In this document: positions 7,503-16,173 of the stretch, one piece after another
How the letters are laid out: each line of letters starts with the position of its first letter
Numbering within the stretch: the stretch's first letter is position 1
Assembly (NCBI GenBank): GCA_937864035.1
Contig: CALMIO010000002.1
Location: 98,390-162,389 of the forward strand
Origin: an uncultured Pseudomonadota bacterium
GTDB taxonomy: Bacteria > Bdellovibrionota_C > UBA2361 > CALMIO01
Reading direction: 5' to 3'
DNA: 64,000 bases
The notes under the pieces: generated by a model
What the model was told of the DNA's origin: nothing
Seen by the model: only the letters and a program-made list of their open reading frames with translations
Databases searched by the model: none
Translations under genes and position numbers: made by a program

Positions 7503-8684
7503 AGCTATTCTCTCTAGTCCATAATCAAGCTCAGAGCGCGTGATTGTTAGCGGAGGGGCGAGTCTAATTGTCTTTTCCCGAGTATCGTAAGACAAGACGC
7601 CGTTTTTCAATAATTTTTTACAAACATCTTTAGCAACGCCAAACTTTTCATCGATATCAACTCCGATTAAAAGCCCCTTGCCGCGAATATCGGCGATTAT
7701 CGGGCTTTTTAATCCTTTTAATTGCTCAAATAAATAGCTTCCCAAATTTTCGGCGTTTTTTTCTGGCTTGGTTTCTTTGATAAGTTTAATGACGGTTCGT
7801 CCGATAGCAGCGGCAAATGGGTTGCCTCCAAAAGTTGAACCGTGGCTACCTGGTTTTAGAACATCGAGAAATTTGCGGTTACCAACCACTGCCGAAACAG
7901 GAACTATACCACCTCCGAGCGCTTTTCCTAAGATATAAAGATCAGGTATGACTTCTTCATGATCACAGGCAAATCTTCTGCCAGTACGACAAAGTCCGGT
8001 TTGAATTTCGTCAGCAATGAAAAGAATATTATGTTGTGTGCAAATCTTTCGCAATTCTGTAAGAAAACCGGCGGGAGGAGTTATGATACCACCTTCGCCT
8101 TGAATTGGTTCGCATAAAACAGCCACAGTATTTTGATCTATTGCTCGCTTAACTTCTTCAGCAAGACCAAAGGGAACGAGCTTAAAGCCGGGAGTATAAG
8201 GACCAAAATTATCTTTAGTTTTACGTGAATCGCTAAAGCTTATTATAGTGGTAGTACGTCCATGAAAATTACCGGCAAAACAGATAATATTCGCCATTTC
8301 GCTAGCCACTCTTTTTTGTTCATATCCCCAGCGGCGCGCTATTTTAATGGCGGTCTCAACCGCCTCGGCGCCAGAATTCATCAGCAAAACTCTTTCTTTT
8401 TGGCAAAAGGCCGCCAGTTCTTGGGAAAACAGGGCGAGTTGATCCGTAATAAAAGCCCTTCCGGTAAGGGTCAGGCGATCTAATTGCTCTTTGGCGGCTT
8501 TAATTAGGTCGGGATGGCGGTGTCCAAAACTTAAAGCGCTATAACAACTTAAAAAATCGATATATTTATTACCTTCTAGATCCCAAACAAAACAACCTTC
8601 AGCTTTGCTTAAAACAACTTCTAGCGGCGCGTAATTGATCGCCGCGAAATTATTATGCAAATTAACAATCTCGGAGCTATTCAT
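7488..8684 (-). CDS. rocD: ornithine aminotransferase (class III PLP-dependent)
   Basis: Transfers the delta-amino group of ornithine to 2-oxoglutarate, giving glutamate semialdehyde and linking arginine/ornithine with proline and glutamate metabolism. At 398 residues it has the usual family length. The signatures are SGAEAVETAIK (about 104-114), the cofactor-binding Asp225 in FIADEIQTG, the PLP lysine Lys254 in ILGKALGGG, and GSTFGGNPFA further on. The N-terminus with NYAPLEVVLSKAEG matches ornithine aminotransferases better than acetylornithine aminotransferases, though the related ArgD activity cannot be excluded. It is transcribed towards the lysine-dehydrogenase-like cluster. No Shine-Dalgarno is seen. 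Confidence 0.88.
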   Translation of the reverse strand: MNSSEIVNLHNNFAAINYAPLEVVLSKAEGCFVWDLEGNKYIDFLSCYSALSFGHRHPDLIKAAKEQLDRLTLTGRAFITDQLALFSQELAAFCQKERVLLMNSGAEAVETAIKIARRWGYEQKRVASEMANIICFAGNFHGRTTTIISFSDSRKTKDNFGPYTPGFKLVPFGLAEEVKRAIDQNTVAVLCEPIQGEGGIITPPAGFLTELRKICTQHNILFIADEIQTGLCRTGRRFACDHEEVIPDLYILGKALGGGIVPVSAVVGNRKFLDVLKPGSHGSTFGGNPFAAAIGRTVIKLIKETKPEKNAENLGSYLFEQLKGLKSPIIADIRGKGLLIGVDIDEKFGVAKDVCKKLLKNGVLSYDTREKTIRLAPPLTITRSELDYGLERIALVFR

Positions 8685-8742
8685 AAACTTAATGGTAGTT
8701 ATTCAGCAAATTAAGACTATCCTATTAGATGACAAGTTAAAG

Positions 8743-8778
8743 AAAAAAAGTCCTTTCAAACAAAGGTTTATTTGAAAG
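8743..8778 (-). terminator. intrinsic terminator candidate downstream of the PilP-like gene
   Basis: On the minus strand a hairpin with 8-base arms (CTTTCAAA / TTTGAAAG, 10-base loop) is followed by GGAC and a run of seven T. The stem is AT-rich. It lies 134 bases after the stop of the PilP-like gene. Confidence 0.45.
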
Positions 8779-8911
8779 TTTCAAATTGATAAATAGATAG
8801 TTTTATTAGCTTTATTGATTATCGCGCTAACTAATTTTTGAATCTCTTAATTATTGAAATCAATCTTTCAACAAAACTTAGAAAAATATAGTTAATCTAT
8901 TTATTTCTATT

Positions 8912-9760
8912 TTAAGCGCCACCGCGCAATTTTTCTTCTTGATCAGGGGTGCGTAGTCTCATTTCAAAGGTATGATTTTTGACCTGTCCAGTAAAATCCA
9001 CTGTCTGTTCAAGGATGATAATTCTATCTTTTAAAATCTCCACCACTTCGCCGCCATTCGGTCCAATTTTAGTGCCTTTTTTAACCGTATAACCGCGCCC
9101 TTCGGCCGTTTCAACTAGAGCGGTTGCTGTATCGCCAGCCCCTAAAGTTGCGGCAAGCCTCAACTGCCCCAAAGTAAATCTTTCAAGCGGTGTCAGATTT
9201 TTTGACTTTTGAGTTTTTGGCGATAGATCAAATGGTCTAAATGGATCTGATTTGCCGGTAGGATCATAAATAAAGGCATCAGGTTCATTTAATACTTTAA
9301 GAGCGGCATCGGTTAACTGCTCCTTATCAAGCGCCAATCCTTCAAGACCTGTAATTATTAGGGTAGAATCAAGTTCTAATATTTGCCCAATGCCACCTCG
9401 ACGATCTCCTTCTTCGCCAATGCGTGGAACATTGTTAACCAAAGTATAACTAAATCTTTTTTTTGTCGCGGGATCAACTGGCACAGATGCCATATACCAC
9501 GGTATTAATTGCTCAAGAACAACTGGAAAAGTACCGTTGTGTTTGGAGCGATAATCATATACTGCCGCAATCAATTTTTTTCTCTCGGCCTCGCGAGGAT
9601 CCGATTCAACTCTATCAATTTTAGCAAAAGCTTCACGGGCAATTTTAGGACGCTTTGGAGCAAAAATTTTGACAAAAAGCCACTGTGCTATAATCAATAT
9701 CCAAACAATAATTAAGGTGCGATGGGTTTTTGAAAGTTTTCCCCGCTTGCGTTTAGCCAT
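8912..9760 (-). CDS. PilP-like pilus assembly protein with an N-terminal pseudopilin-like region
   Basis: A 282-residue bitopic protein: basic N-terminus, one membrane helix (about residues 14-34), then a periplasmic part. Residues about 55-120 (DYRSKHNGTFPVVLEQLIPWY...VPVDPATKKRFSYTL) resemble the globular part of GspG-like pseudopilins. The C-terminal part (about 175-275) matches PilP, the inner-membrane protein that links the type IV pilus alignment complex to the PilQ secretin: DPFRPF, LTPLERFTLGQLRLAATLG, ALVETAEGRGYTVKKGTKIG, GGEVVEILKDRIII. Typical PilP proteins are lipoproteins of about 170-180 residues, so both the anchor and the extra domain are unusual. No pilM, pilN, pilO or pilQ is adjacent. 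Confidence 0.75.
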   Translation of the reverse strand: MAKRKRGKLSKTHRTLIIVWILIIAQWLFVKIFAPKRPKIAREAFAKIDRVESDPREAERKKLIAAVYDYRSKHNGTFPVVLEQLIPWYMASVPVDPATKKRFSYTLVNNVPRIGEEGDRRGGIGQILELDSTLIITGLEGLALDKEQLTDAALKVLNEPDAFIYDPTGKSDPFRPFDLSPKTQKSKNLTPLERFTLGQLRLAATLGAGDTATALVETAEGRGYTVKKGTKIGPNGGEVVEILKDRIIILEQTVDFTGQVKNHTFEMRLRTPDQEEKLRGGA

Positions 9761-10094
9761 GAATATAGTGATCTAAAGAAGTTGAAGCATAATTGTATAT
9801 TCAATCTTTTTTTTGCTCAATGGCAAGCAATAGCCTAAAGAACAAAATGGGTTATCCAAAGCAGTGTACCCTTTAAACATTTTTACGCACAAGCACCGAA
9901 AAACACTCACTATATTATCCTTAGGTTATTCTCTTTCAGAAAACTGATTTAAATTTTGAGTTAGAAATCGCTTTAATAAAGGAGTTTTTTTCGGGGTAAG
10001 ATGTTTATCGGCATATCGCTAACATTCAACCAAATACAAATAACCGAGTTCGCCAAAAATTTTCCCAGTAGTGATAAAACTATTTATGTTTTTG
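9761..10094. other. non-coding stretch between the PilP-like gene and tRNA-Pro
   Basis: About 330 AT-rich bases in which I find no gene, RNA or clear repeat. It presumably holds the promoter of the PilP-like gene and the 3' region of tRNA-Pro; no confident promoter elements stand out. Confidence 0.4.
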
Positions 10095-10168
10095 TCGGGG
10101 TGATAGGATTTGAACCTACGGCCCCTAGTTCCCAAGACTAGTGCTCTACCAGGCTGAGCTACACCCCG
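10095..10168 (-). tRNA. tRNA-Pro (anticodon UGG)
   Basis: A complete cloverleaf: acceptor CGGGGTG/CACCCCG, D-stem GCTC/GAGC, anticodon stem CTAGT/ACTAG with loop CTTGGGA (anticodon TGG), T-arm GTAGG-TTCAAAT-CCTAT. The discriminator is A and CCA is not encoded. Confidence 0.97.
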
Positions 10169-10294
10169 CTTTTTTCTAAAATTAAAAGCTCAAACAGATT
10201 ACAATAAATAAATCCCTTTTGGTAGAGCAAGAGAATCTTTAAGTTTATATGGCTTCATTATCAAGAAAAATAAAAATTATTTAGAGCGACCCTT

Positions 10295-11860
10295 TTAACC
10301 ATTGCCTTCGGCGTATTTCGCAATTCGATCAAGCACGCGATAGCTTAACGCCTCAGCCAAATGTTCGGATTTAATCTCCGAAGAATCGTTTAGCTCAGAT
10401 ATAGTTAAAGCAATTTTCAAAACTTTAAAATACGATCTAGCGCTCAAGGAGAGCTTTTGGGCCATCTGCTCAGCTAAATTTAAAGCTTTCCTCTCAAATC
10501 TAACAACTTTTTTTAATGCCTGATTGGTTAGACGAGAATTTAACGCTCCACGATGATCAATTTGGTTTTTTCTGATGGAAAAAATTTTAGAACATAAGAG
10601 ATCTTTTGCTCCTTTGTTTTGAATATTAGAGGTGGATTCTTGAGTTAGAGTTGATATCGGCACAGATTCAAGCTCGACATGCAGATCTATTCGATCAAGG
10701 ATCGGACCCGATAATTTACGAAGATAATTTTTAATGGCAGAGCGAGAACACATGCAAGCTTCTTTACTTAAGGTATTAGAACCAAGTCGGCCACAAGGAC
10801 ATGGATTCATGGTGGCAATAAGTTGAAATTCTGCTGGATAAGTAACGGTGGATTTTGCTCTGGTAACAGTAACACTTCCTTGTTCAAGCGGTGCCCGCAA
10901 CGCCTCAAGCGCATTTCTGCGGAATTCGGGAAATTCATCAAGAAACAAAACACCGCGATGAGCCAAGCTAATCTCCCCGGGTTTTGGAAAAGCTCCGCCA
11001 CCAATCAATCCAACATCACTTACTATATGATGTGGCGCCCGAAACGGAGGCTCACCATCTAAAAGAGGGCGAATATTACTGCCAGCAACACTGTGTATCT
11101 TAACAACCTCTAACTTTTCCCGTTCGTTCAGACGGGGTAATAGCCCAGTAAAACGGCTTGCCAACATGCTTTTCCCGCACCCAGGAGGACCAATTAAAAG
11201 CACATTATGCCCGCCAGCCGCGGCTATAGTCAGTGCCCTTTTGGCCCTCTCTTGACCTAAGACTTCAGTAAAAAGATCTCCTCGAAAAGAATATTGGTCT
11301 CTTACTCCAGATCTAACCTTGCTATCAATTTCAGCGGCAACTGGCAACTCGCCCACTCCTTTAAGATAAGCCGCTACCTCTGCAACACTGCGAGCTCCCC
11401 TGACAGTTAATCCAGAAATCAAAGAAGCTTCTTCAATATTATCAAATGGCACTATAATTTCCCCAACACCAAGCTCTTTAGCAACAATAGCTGAAGATAC
11501 AACTCCTCTAACTGGACGAATCTCCCCATTTAAGGCTATTTCCCCAAATAAATGTCTTCCCTCAAGCGCTCCTGCAGGAATTACTTTGGCGGCGGCCAAG
11601 ATACCAACCGTGATTGCCAGATCAAAACTGGAGCCTTCTTTTTTGAGTTCGGCGGGAGCAAGATTAATCAAGACTCTTCCCCTATGACAATAATTCAGAA
11701 TTGATAAAGCAGATTGCACGCGATCGCGCGCCTCTTTGACAGCGTTATCACCCAAGCCAATAATTGAAAAATTAGGCTGTCCCCCGAAAAGACGAGCCTC
11801 AACCTCAATCGGTATAGCTCGCACCCCAACTACAATACTAGTAAAAGCTCTTGCTAACAT
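10295..11860 (-). CDS. comM: ComM/YifB family AAA+ ATPase (Mg-chelatase-like)
   Basis: ComM is a hexameric helicase that promotes branch migration during natural transformation; YifB is the general family name. At 521 residues it is full length. The N-terminal ChlI-like domain begins LARAFTSIVVGVRA and contains the characteristic FSIIGLGDNAVKEARDRVQSAL segment. Walker A is GPPGCGKS (near residue 220), Walker B is VLFLDEFPEF, and the zinc-like CPCG...CMC cluster and the LDRIDLHVELE segment follow. Along with comF this suggests capacity for DNA uptake. No Shine-Dalgarno precedes the ATG. Confidence 0.95.
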   Translation of the reverse strand: MLARAFTSIVVGVRAIPIEVEARLFGGQPNFSIIGLGDNAVKEARDRVQSALSILNYCHRGRVLINLAPAELKKEGSSFDLAITVGILAAAKVIPAGALEGRHLFGEIALNGEIRPVRGVVSSAIVAKELGVGEIIVPFDNIEEASLISGLTVRGARSVAEVAAYLKGVGELPVAAEIDSKVRSGVRDQYSFRGDLFTEVLGQERAKRALTIAAAGGHNVLLIGPPGCGKSMLASRFTGLLPRLNEREKLEVVKIHSVAGSNIRPLLDGEPPFRAPHHIVSDVGLIGGGAFPKPGEISLAHRGVLFLDEFPEFRRNALEALRAPLEQGSVTVTRAKSTVTYPAEFQLIATMNPCPCGRLGSNTLSKEACMCSRSAIKNYLRKLSGPILDRIDLHVELESVPISTLTQESTSNIQNKGAKDLLCSKIFSIRKNQIDHRGALNSRLTNQALKKVVRFERKALNLAEQMAQKLSLSARSYFKVLKIALTISELNDSSEIKSEHLAEALSYRVLDRIAKYAEGNG

Positions 11861-12006
11861 ACATTTTATCTAAGAAGACGAGGTATCTTGCTTATCTAAA
11901 AGCATATAACGCTCCTCAATCCACACATAGATAATCGAAAAGATCTGTAAATTGTTTCCAGCTTGTTGCCTTGAGCGCTCAACCTGTAAAATATTATTCA
12001 CAGTTT

Positions 12007-13290
12007 ATGAAAAAAACCTCTGTTTTATATAAAATAGCTATAGGCGCGTTGTTGCTAACGCTAGCTGAAACTCAAGATCTATATTCATTACCAAAACAAA
12101 CATCAAAAACAAAAAAAGTTGAAGTTTCAAACAAAAATAAATCTTCGCCTAAAAAAAACAAAAACAATCTAACGACCTCTAAAAATAAAATTAACTCGAA
12201 AAAAAATCCGGTAAAACATCTCCCAAGAAGCTCTCAAATTATTATTAAAGTTGGCGGCATTAAAGCTACAATAGCCCCAAACCACAATCTAAGCAGTGAT
12301 TTCGATTATCTTCTAGCGCTTAGCGGATTTGAAGCTGATTTTTCTCAAGCAACGACTTTAACCGCTCCCCTGCGATATTCAATACACTTTGTCGGAAAAG
12401 CTTCCGTTTCCAAAGAGCGCTCTTTCGAACTAAAGAATCACCCCATTTTTAAAAGTATAACTTTTGCCAGAGTAAGAGATGGCTTTTCCGTAATTTTGCC
12501 TATTAGGGAGGAATTAAATCTTGATTCAAAATGGGATCAGATCAAACAAACTCTCTTCATTACAAATTTGTCGAAAAATAGATCGGAATTTTCGGACCCT
12601 GCCGCAACTACAACACATCAGCCAAAGCCAACCCTGCCTAAAGAAGATCTTCAATCAGCAAAATTTGGCGAAACGTCAATTATTACAGCGCGCCGATTGC
12701 ATTTAGAAATCGAAAAAACAGACCCAATAAGAAACTCAGAAGAAAAATTAGATAAAATTTCAACAACCCAAACCGTTTTAGATGAAGACAAGCAAAATAT
12801 CGCAAAACTACCCATCTCAAATATCGAAGATTTTGTCGATCAAAAAACTAATCCTCAAAAATCACATAAGCTTACTTCAGAAACTTTCGAAAAAAATAAT
12901 TACCAAAAAGAAAAGTTGCCTGATCAGATTATTCAAAATAAAAAAATCAATAAGATAGCTCCTACGCGTGCCTTAACAAAGATTGATTTTGAATATTCAA
13001 AAGAGAATAAACCAATTGTCAAATTATATTTTAATTCTAAACCTTCGTTTAGTCTAAGCAAGCTCGATCAAGAAACGTATCGTCTGCAAATTGACAATTT
13101 CGATCTGGCCGAAGAACATCTCGCGCTACCATACTTTCCGCCATCTGATTTTATCGGTTTGACAACGGTTCTGGCAGAGCCTCTCTCCACGCCAGATCGC
13201 GGATTACAAATAAGAATCGGGATAGATCGAGGAACTAATATTCAAGCCATACCAAAGGAAAATATGATTATAATCACCTTCGCAAAATAA
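12007..13290 (+). CDS. secreted protein with a C-terminal AMIN-like domain
   Basis: The start is placed at ATG 12007 (MKKTSVLYKIAIGALLLTLAE), which gives a clean signal peptide; an upstream in-frame TTG at 11971 would bury it. The mature part begins with a Lys/Ser/Asn-rich low-complexity linker (residues about 30-65). The middle third looks disordered, and the last 110 residues (IDFEYSKENKPIVKLYFNSKPSF...IRIGIDRG) have the alternating pattern of AMIN domains found in secretin N-termini and periplasmic amidases. AMIN domains bind the cell wall. With the PilP-like gene nearby, a link to pilus or envelope localisation is possible but unproven. Confidence 0.6.
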   Translation: MKKTSVLYKIAIGALLLTLAETQDLYSLPKQTSKTKKVEVSNKNKSSPKKNKNNLTTSKNKINSKKNPVKHLPRSSQIIIKVGGIKATIAPNHNLSSDFDYLLALSGFEADFSQATTLTAPLRYSIHFVGKASVSKERSFELKNHPIFKSITFARVRDGFSVILPIREELNLDSKWDQIKQTLFITNLSKNRSEFSDPAATTTHQPKPTLPKEDLQSAKFGETSIITARRLHLEIEKTDPIRNSEEKLDKISTTQTVLDEDKQNIAKLPISNIEDFVDQKTNPQKSHKLTSETFEKNNYQKEKLPDQIIQNKKINKIAPTRALTKIDFEYSKENKPIVKLYFNSKPSFSLSKLDQETYRLQIDNFDLAEEHLALPYFPPSDFIGLTTVLAEPLSTPDRGLQIRIGIDRGTNIQAIPKENMIIITFAK

Positions 13291-13330
13291 GTTGCTCTTG
13301 TTAATAAAAATTGTAGAGAGCAAGAAATGA

Positions 13331-13837
13331 TTATAATAATTTAGCGTTGATTGAATCTAGTAATAAAGAAACCTCTGGGACTCTTTTCTCTTTAGGAATA
13401 AGCTCTAATGTTTCTCTGGCTTCTTTGTATTTTGTTAAACCAAATAAAGCTAAAGCTTGCCCGCAAAGCACCTCAAAATTAGCTCGCTTTCTCTCGAAAA
13501 TAGATCGAAAAATTGAAAGAGCCTGTTCGAAATTACCACAAGCAAGGTGAGTATTAGCTAATTCAAGTTTGGCTAAAAATCTCTGATGAGCGGTTCGTGC
13601 GAGCCTTTCTAAGGCCAAGGCGCTAGCATAAGCAAATTGAAGATCTTTTTTTTCTCGGCCATATCTTGCGAAAAAAAGATGACCACGAAACCAAAATGGT
13701 TTTTTAATGAGCTGAGATCTAACATAATAAGCGAACGCTTCGAGCCAATCATCACTAGCCCGCTTTAGCGACCAGCGAACGATCTCAGTTTTTATATTTA
13801 GCCAAGTATTTTGTAAATCTCTGATAAGAAACAACAT
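13331..13837 (-). CDS. small TPR-like repeat protein
   Basis: A 168-residue helical protein with no signal peptide or membrane segment. Its pattern of paired helices (FAYASALALERLARTAHQRFLAKLELANTHLACGNFEQALSIF, then LCGQALALFGLTKYKEARETLELI) fits two to three tetratricopeptide repeats, which mediate protein-protein contacts. It follows a single-helix membrane protein gene by 6 bases on the same strand, so the two are probably co-transcribed and may form a membrane-anchored unit. Function unknown. Confidence 0.65.
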   Translation of the reverse strand: MLFLIRDLQNTWLNIKTEIVRWSLKRASDDWLEAFAYYVRSQLIKKPFWFRGHLFFARYGREKKDLQFAYASALALERLARTAHQRFLAKLELANTHLACGNFEQALSIFRSIFERKRANFEVLCGQALALFGLTKYKEARETLELIPKEKRVPEVSLLLDSINAKLL

Positions 13838-13843
13838 CAGATT

Positions 13844-14128
13844 TTAATGATCGCTAACTGTTTTCTTGCGCGAAATCCCAGCAGAATTATGTTCGGGCAA
13901 ATCTTGTCTTTGACGCGGATCTATTTTGCCATCCCCAACTAGACTTTGAGCTGTTCGCATTTCAGCTATAGTAGCAGCTTTTTCAATCTCAGCTGTTGAA
14001 TTGCTTAAATATTCATCAACCCAAACAAGAAAAAGCGAAAAACAGATTGCCACCGTACCAGCAAGTGTCAACCAACGCCAAGCCAGAGCGTTTTCTTTGT
14101 TTATAGTTTGCGAATTCGCGTTTCCCAT
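13844..14128 (-). CDS. small single-pass membrane protein, unknown
   Basis: The start is taken at ATG 14128 (MGNANSQTINKENALAW), preceded by AGGATAA at a usable distance; a longer frame to 14185 is possible but its extra 19 residues look like leader. The protein is about 94 residues with one membrane helix (LTLAGTVAICFSLFLVWV) and a polar C-terminus rich in Arg, Gln and Asp. It is 6 bases upstream of the TPR-like gene in the same direction. I recognise no family. Confidence 0.5.
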   Translation of the reverse strand: MGNANSQTINKENALAWRWLTLAGTVAICFSLFLVWVDEYLSNSTAEIEKAATIAEMRTAQSLVGDGKIDPRQRQDLPEHNSAGISRKKTVSDH

Positions 14129-14281
14129 AAAAATTATCCTGTCTTTATTAAGGTTATTGTAAGCTTCCGTAAAACAACTTGTCAATCCAGCGCCACAAAA
14201 GTTCTGCTGACGAAATTAAAATTTTCGCATATATTTATAGAAAATAGGCATCTTAAAATATCGATAAACATCTCTCAATTT

Positions 14282-14839
14282 ATGATGTTCAGCAACGAAG
14301 ATATCAAAAACGCCATAAAAACCGGCGAGCTGTCAATCGAGCCATACACGGAAAACTTGCTAAAAGGCTCTGGCTTGTCTCTTCATCTGGGCGAAACTCT
14401 TTTAAAACCTCTTGCGGAAGGCATTGTTGACGTTAAAAATAACCTGCTCCCGGAATACCAAGAGATCAAAATTACCATGGACAAACCATATTCGCTTATC
14501 CCGGGAGATTTTGTTCTCGGACACACTTATCAAAAAGTAACTGTTGGAGCTAAGCTTGGCTTTTTAATTGAAGGTCGCAGTACTCTAGCACGGGTTGGTT
14601 TAACAATTGTGCAAACTGCTATGATGGTCAATCCCGGGCACAAACAACGCTCAATTACCCTTGAATTCGCCAACCACGGCCCAAACACTATCTTGCTATA
14701 TCCAAAGATGCGGATCGCGCGAGCCGCTATTTTTGAATTAAAAACCCCAAGCTCTATCGACTACGATCAAAATGGCAAATTTAAAGACCAAATAACCGTT
14801 GGTAAAGCAATTTTTCGTGATGAATTTTTGGAAGAATAA
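14282..14839 (+). CDS. dcd: dCTP deaminase
   Basis: Deaminates dCTP to dUTP on the way to dTTP, as a trimeric dUTPase-fold enzyme in the cytoplasm. The conserved N-terminal MFSNEDIKNAI start fixes the ATG at 14282 or 14285; the frame stays open upstream to 14108, but that extension is not dcd-like. Signatures are GSGLSLHLGE (conserved families have a similar (P)SSxDLRLG stretch), EGRSTLARVGL with the substrate-binding Arg-Ser pair, and NPGHKQRSITLEFANHGP containing the catalytic Glu. The length of 186 residues is normal. It is divergent from the small membrane protein gene with 153 bases between starts. Confidence 0.9.
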   Translation: MMFSNEDIKNAIKTGELSIEPYTENLLKGSGLSLHLGETLLKPLAEGIVDVKNNLLPEYQEIKITMDKPYSLIPGDFVLGHTYQKVTVGAKLGFLIEGRSTLARVGLTIVQTAMMVNPGHKQRSITLEFANHGPNTILLYPKMRIARAAIFELKTPSSIDYDQNGKFKDQITVGKAIFRDEFLEE

Positions 14840-14867
14840 TCAAATTAAATTTTACTTGCTATTCCTT

Positions 14868-15248
14868 TTATTTAACAGATTTTTTTAAAAAAAATACCAA
14901 AACAGCGACTCCAACAAACAAAAATACTAAAGGCGCAAGCCAAGCAAAAAGCCCAATCCCTCCAAATTTTGGCAACGCCCTCAACTCTTCACCATACCTA
15001 GCGAAAAGATCTTCAAGAACCTTTGCTTTAGTTTTGCCGGAAGCCAAATCAGATTTAATCTGCTCCTTGAGCTCAATTGCTTTTGATGATTGGCAATCAC
15101 GCAGAGAAACTCCCGGACAAAATGGACTCAGAGTATTAGTAGTAATTTCAAAAAAATCTCTTTGAGCATCGGCAAATAACAAACTAATTTCCCCAAAAGA
15201 GATCGATAAAAAAACAGAGAACAAAAATAGTTTAAGGGGTATATTCAT
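14868..15248 (-). CDS. ccmH: CcmH/CycL-type cytochrome c maturation protein
   Basis: CcmH proteins reduce or hold apocytochrome c for heme ligation on the outside of the inner membrane. The start is set at ATG 15248, with GAGAGG 8 bases upstream. The protein has a signal peptide, then the thiol region LSPFCPGVSLRDCQSSKA, the helical motif LKEQIKSDLASGKTKAKVLEDLFARYGEELRALPKFGG typical of the CcmH N-terminal domain, and a C-terminal membrane helix (LFAWLAPLVFLFVGVAVLVFFL). The two cysteines are spaced CPGVSLRDC instead of the classical CPVCQ motif, a spacing I associate with some non-proteobacterial CcmH proteins. It begins 5 bases after ygfZ. Confidence 0.8.
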   Translation of the reverse strand: MNIPLKLFLFSVFLSISFGEISLLFADAQRDFFEITTNTLSPFCPGVSLRDCQSSKAIELKEQIKSDLASGKTKAKVLEDLFARYGEELRALPKFGGIGLFAWLAPLVFLFVGVAVLVFFLKKSVK

Positions 15249-15253
15249 AATAA

Positions 15254-16138
15254 TCACCTCTCATAAATCTCCCCAGCAACTCCGCCGGCAAACAAAAGAC
15301 TACTCCACGCGTTAGGATCGTTTCGTAATAACGCGAAAGCATAACAAATCCTCTCCTTGCTATCTGTAGCGGAACTTACAATCTTACCGATGATCTCGCC
15401 GCTATCATTGCAAACCCTTTCATCAGCAGATATTTTATGAGAACAGTTGGCAAAACACAAAACTTTCAACACGCGAGGCGCTTCGCCAATAGCAGTTATT
15501 TTCTCTACCACCTCTTGGCCAATATAACACCCTTTATTAAAAGCGATTGGCTCGCTCCAGCCGCCTTCGAGAAAAAGCGAACTTTCGTTGAGCTCGCTAG
15601 GAAAAGCTGGACGTTTGTTTTTAATTCTCAAAAACTCAAATTCTTCAAATGTAATCGGAGAAGCACAAATTTGGCTCTTAAAGTCAAAATCAAAATCTGT
15701 CAAAATGTCTCTACCACCTGCTTCTGCTCGATCAATCGATAAACTCAAAAAACTAGTAGTACCACCGCCGCTCTCTTTAAGCAAAAACAATTCCTTCTCC
15801 AACTTGGATTCGCTCCCGTCTCTCTCTATAACATGAAACAATCTGTGCTCGGCAGATTTATCAAAAAATTCGACTCGATCGGCAACGACAAATTTCCGCA
15901 AAGAAGCGAATGTCTTTTCTTTCTCACCTCCAACGGTGTAGACGATAAATTTATCTTCTTGCCTAACAACAACAAAGAGACCCTCCGTTCGTCCCTGAGC
16001 AGAAAGCGCAGCTGCTAGGCAATAATCACCAGTTTTAAGCAATTTAATATTATTGGTGAGTCTAGCGTTCAGATATCGTTCGGCATCTTTACCGATAACC
16101 CACCAAAGATGTAAAGGCTTTAACTCTATGTAACGCAT
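15254..16138 (-). CDS. ygfZ: YgfZ/IBA57-type folate-binding protein
   Basis: A GcvT-fold, folate-dependent protein that supports assembly or repair of certain Fe-S enzymes such as MiaB. The diagnostic motif KGCYIGQE occurs near residue 200, preceded by the expected proline-rich FPSELNESSLF...PIAFN approach. At 294 residues it is slightly shorter than E. coli YgfZ. It starts 35 bases after lepB ends on the same strand and is closely followed by ccmH. The Fe-S and heme-maturation neighbours match its role. No Shine-Dalgarno is visible. Confidence 0.88.
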   Translation of the reverse strand: MRYIELKPLHLWWVIGKDAERYLNARLTNNIKLLKTGDYCLAAALSAQGRTEGLFVVVRQEDKFIVYTVGGEKEKTFASLRKFVVADRVEFFDKSAEHRLFHVIERDGSESKLEKELFLLKESGGGTTSFLSLSIDRAEAGGRDILTDFDFDFKSQICASPITFEEFEFLRIKNKRPAFPSELNESSLFLEGGWSEPIAFNKGCYIGQEVVEKITAIGEAPRVLKVLCFANCSHKISADERVCNDSGEIIGKIVSSATDSKERICYAFALLRNDPNAWSSLLFAGGVAGEIYER

Positions 16139-16173
16139 GACAAGTAAAAGTTAAATTAAGAAGAACTGCTAAT

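Noticed and set aside
11971..12006. TTG at 11971 as the start of the AMIN-like gene
   Set aside because: It would place 12 residues before a clean signal peptide that starts at ATG 12007.
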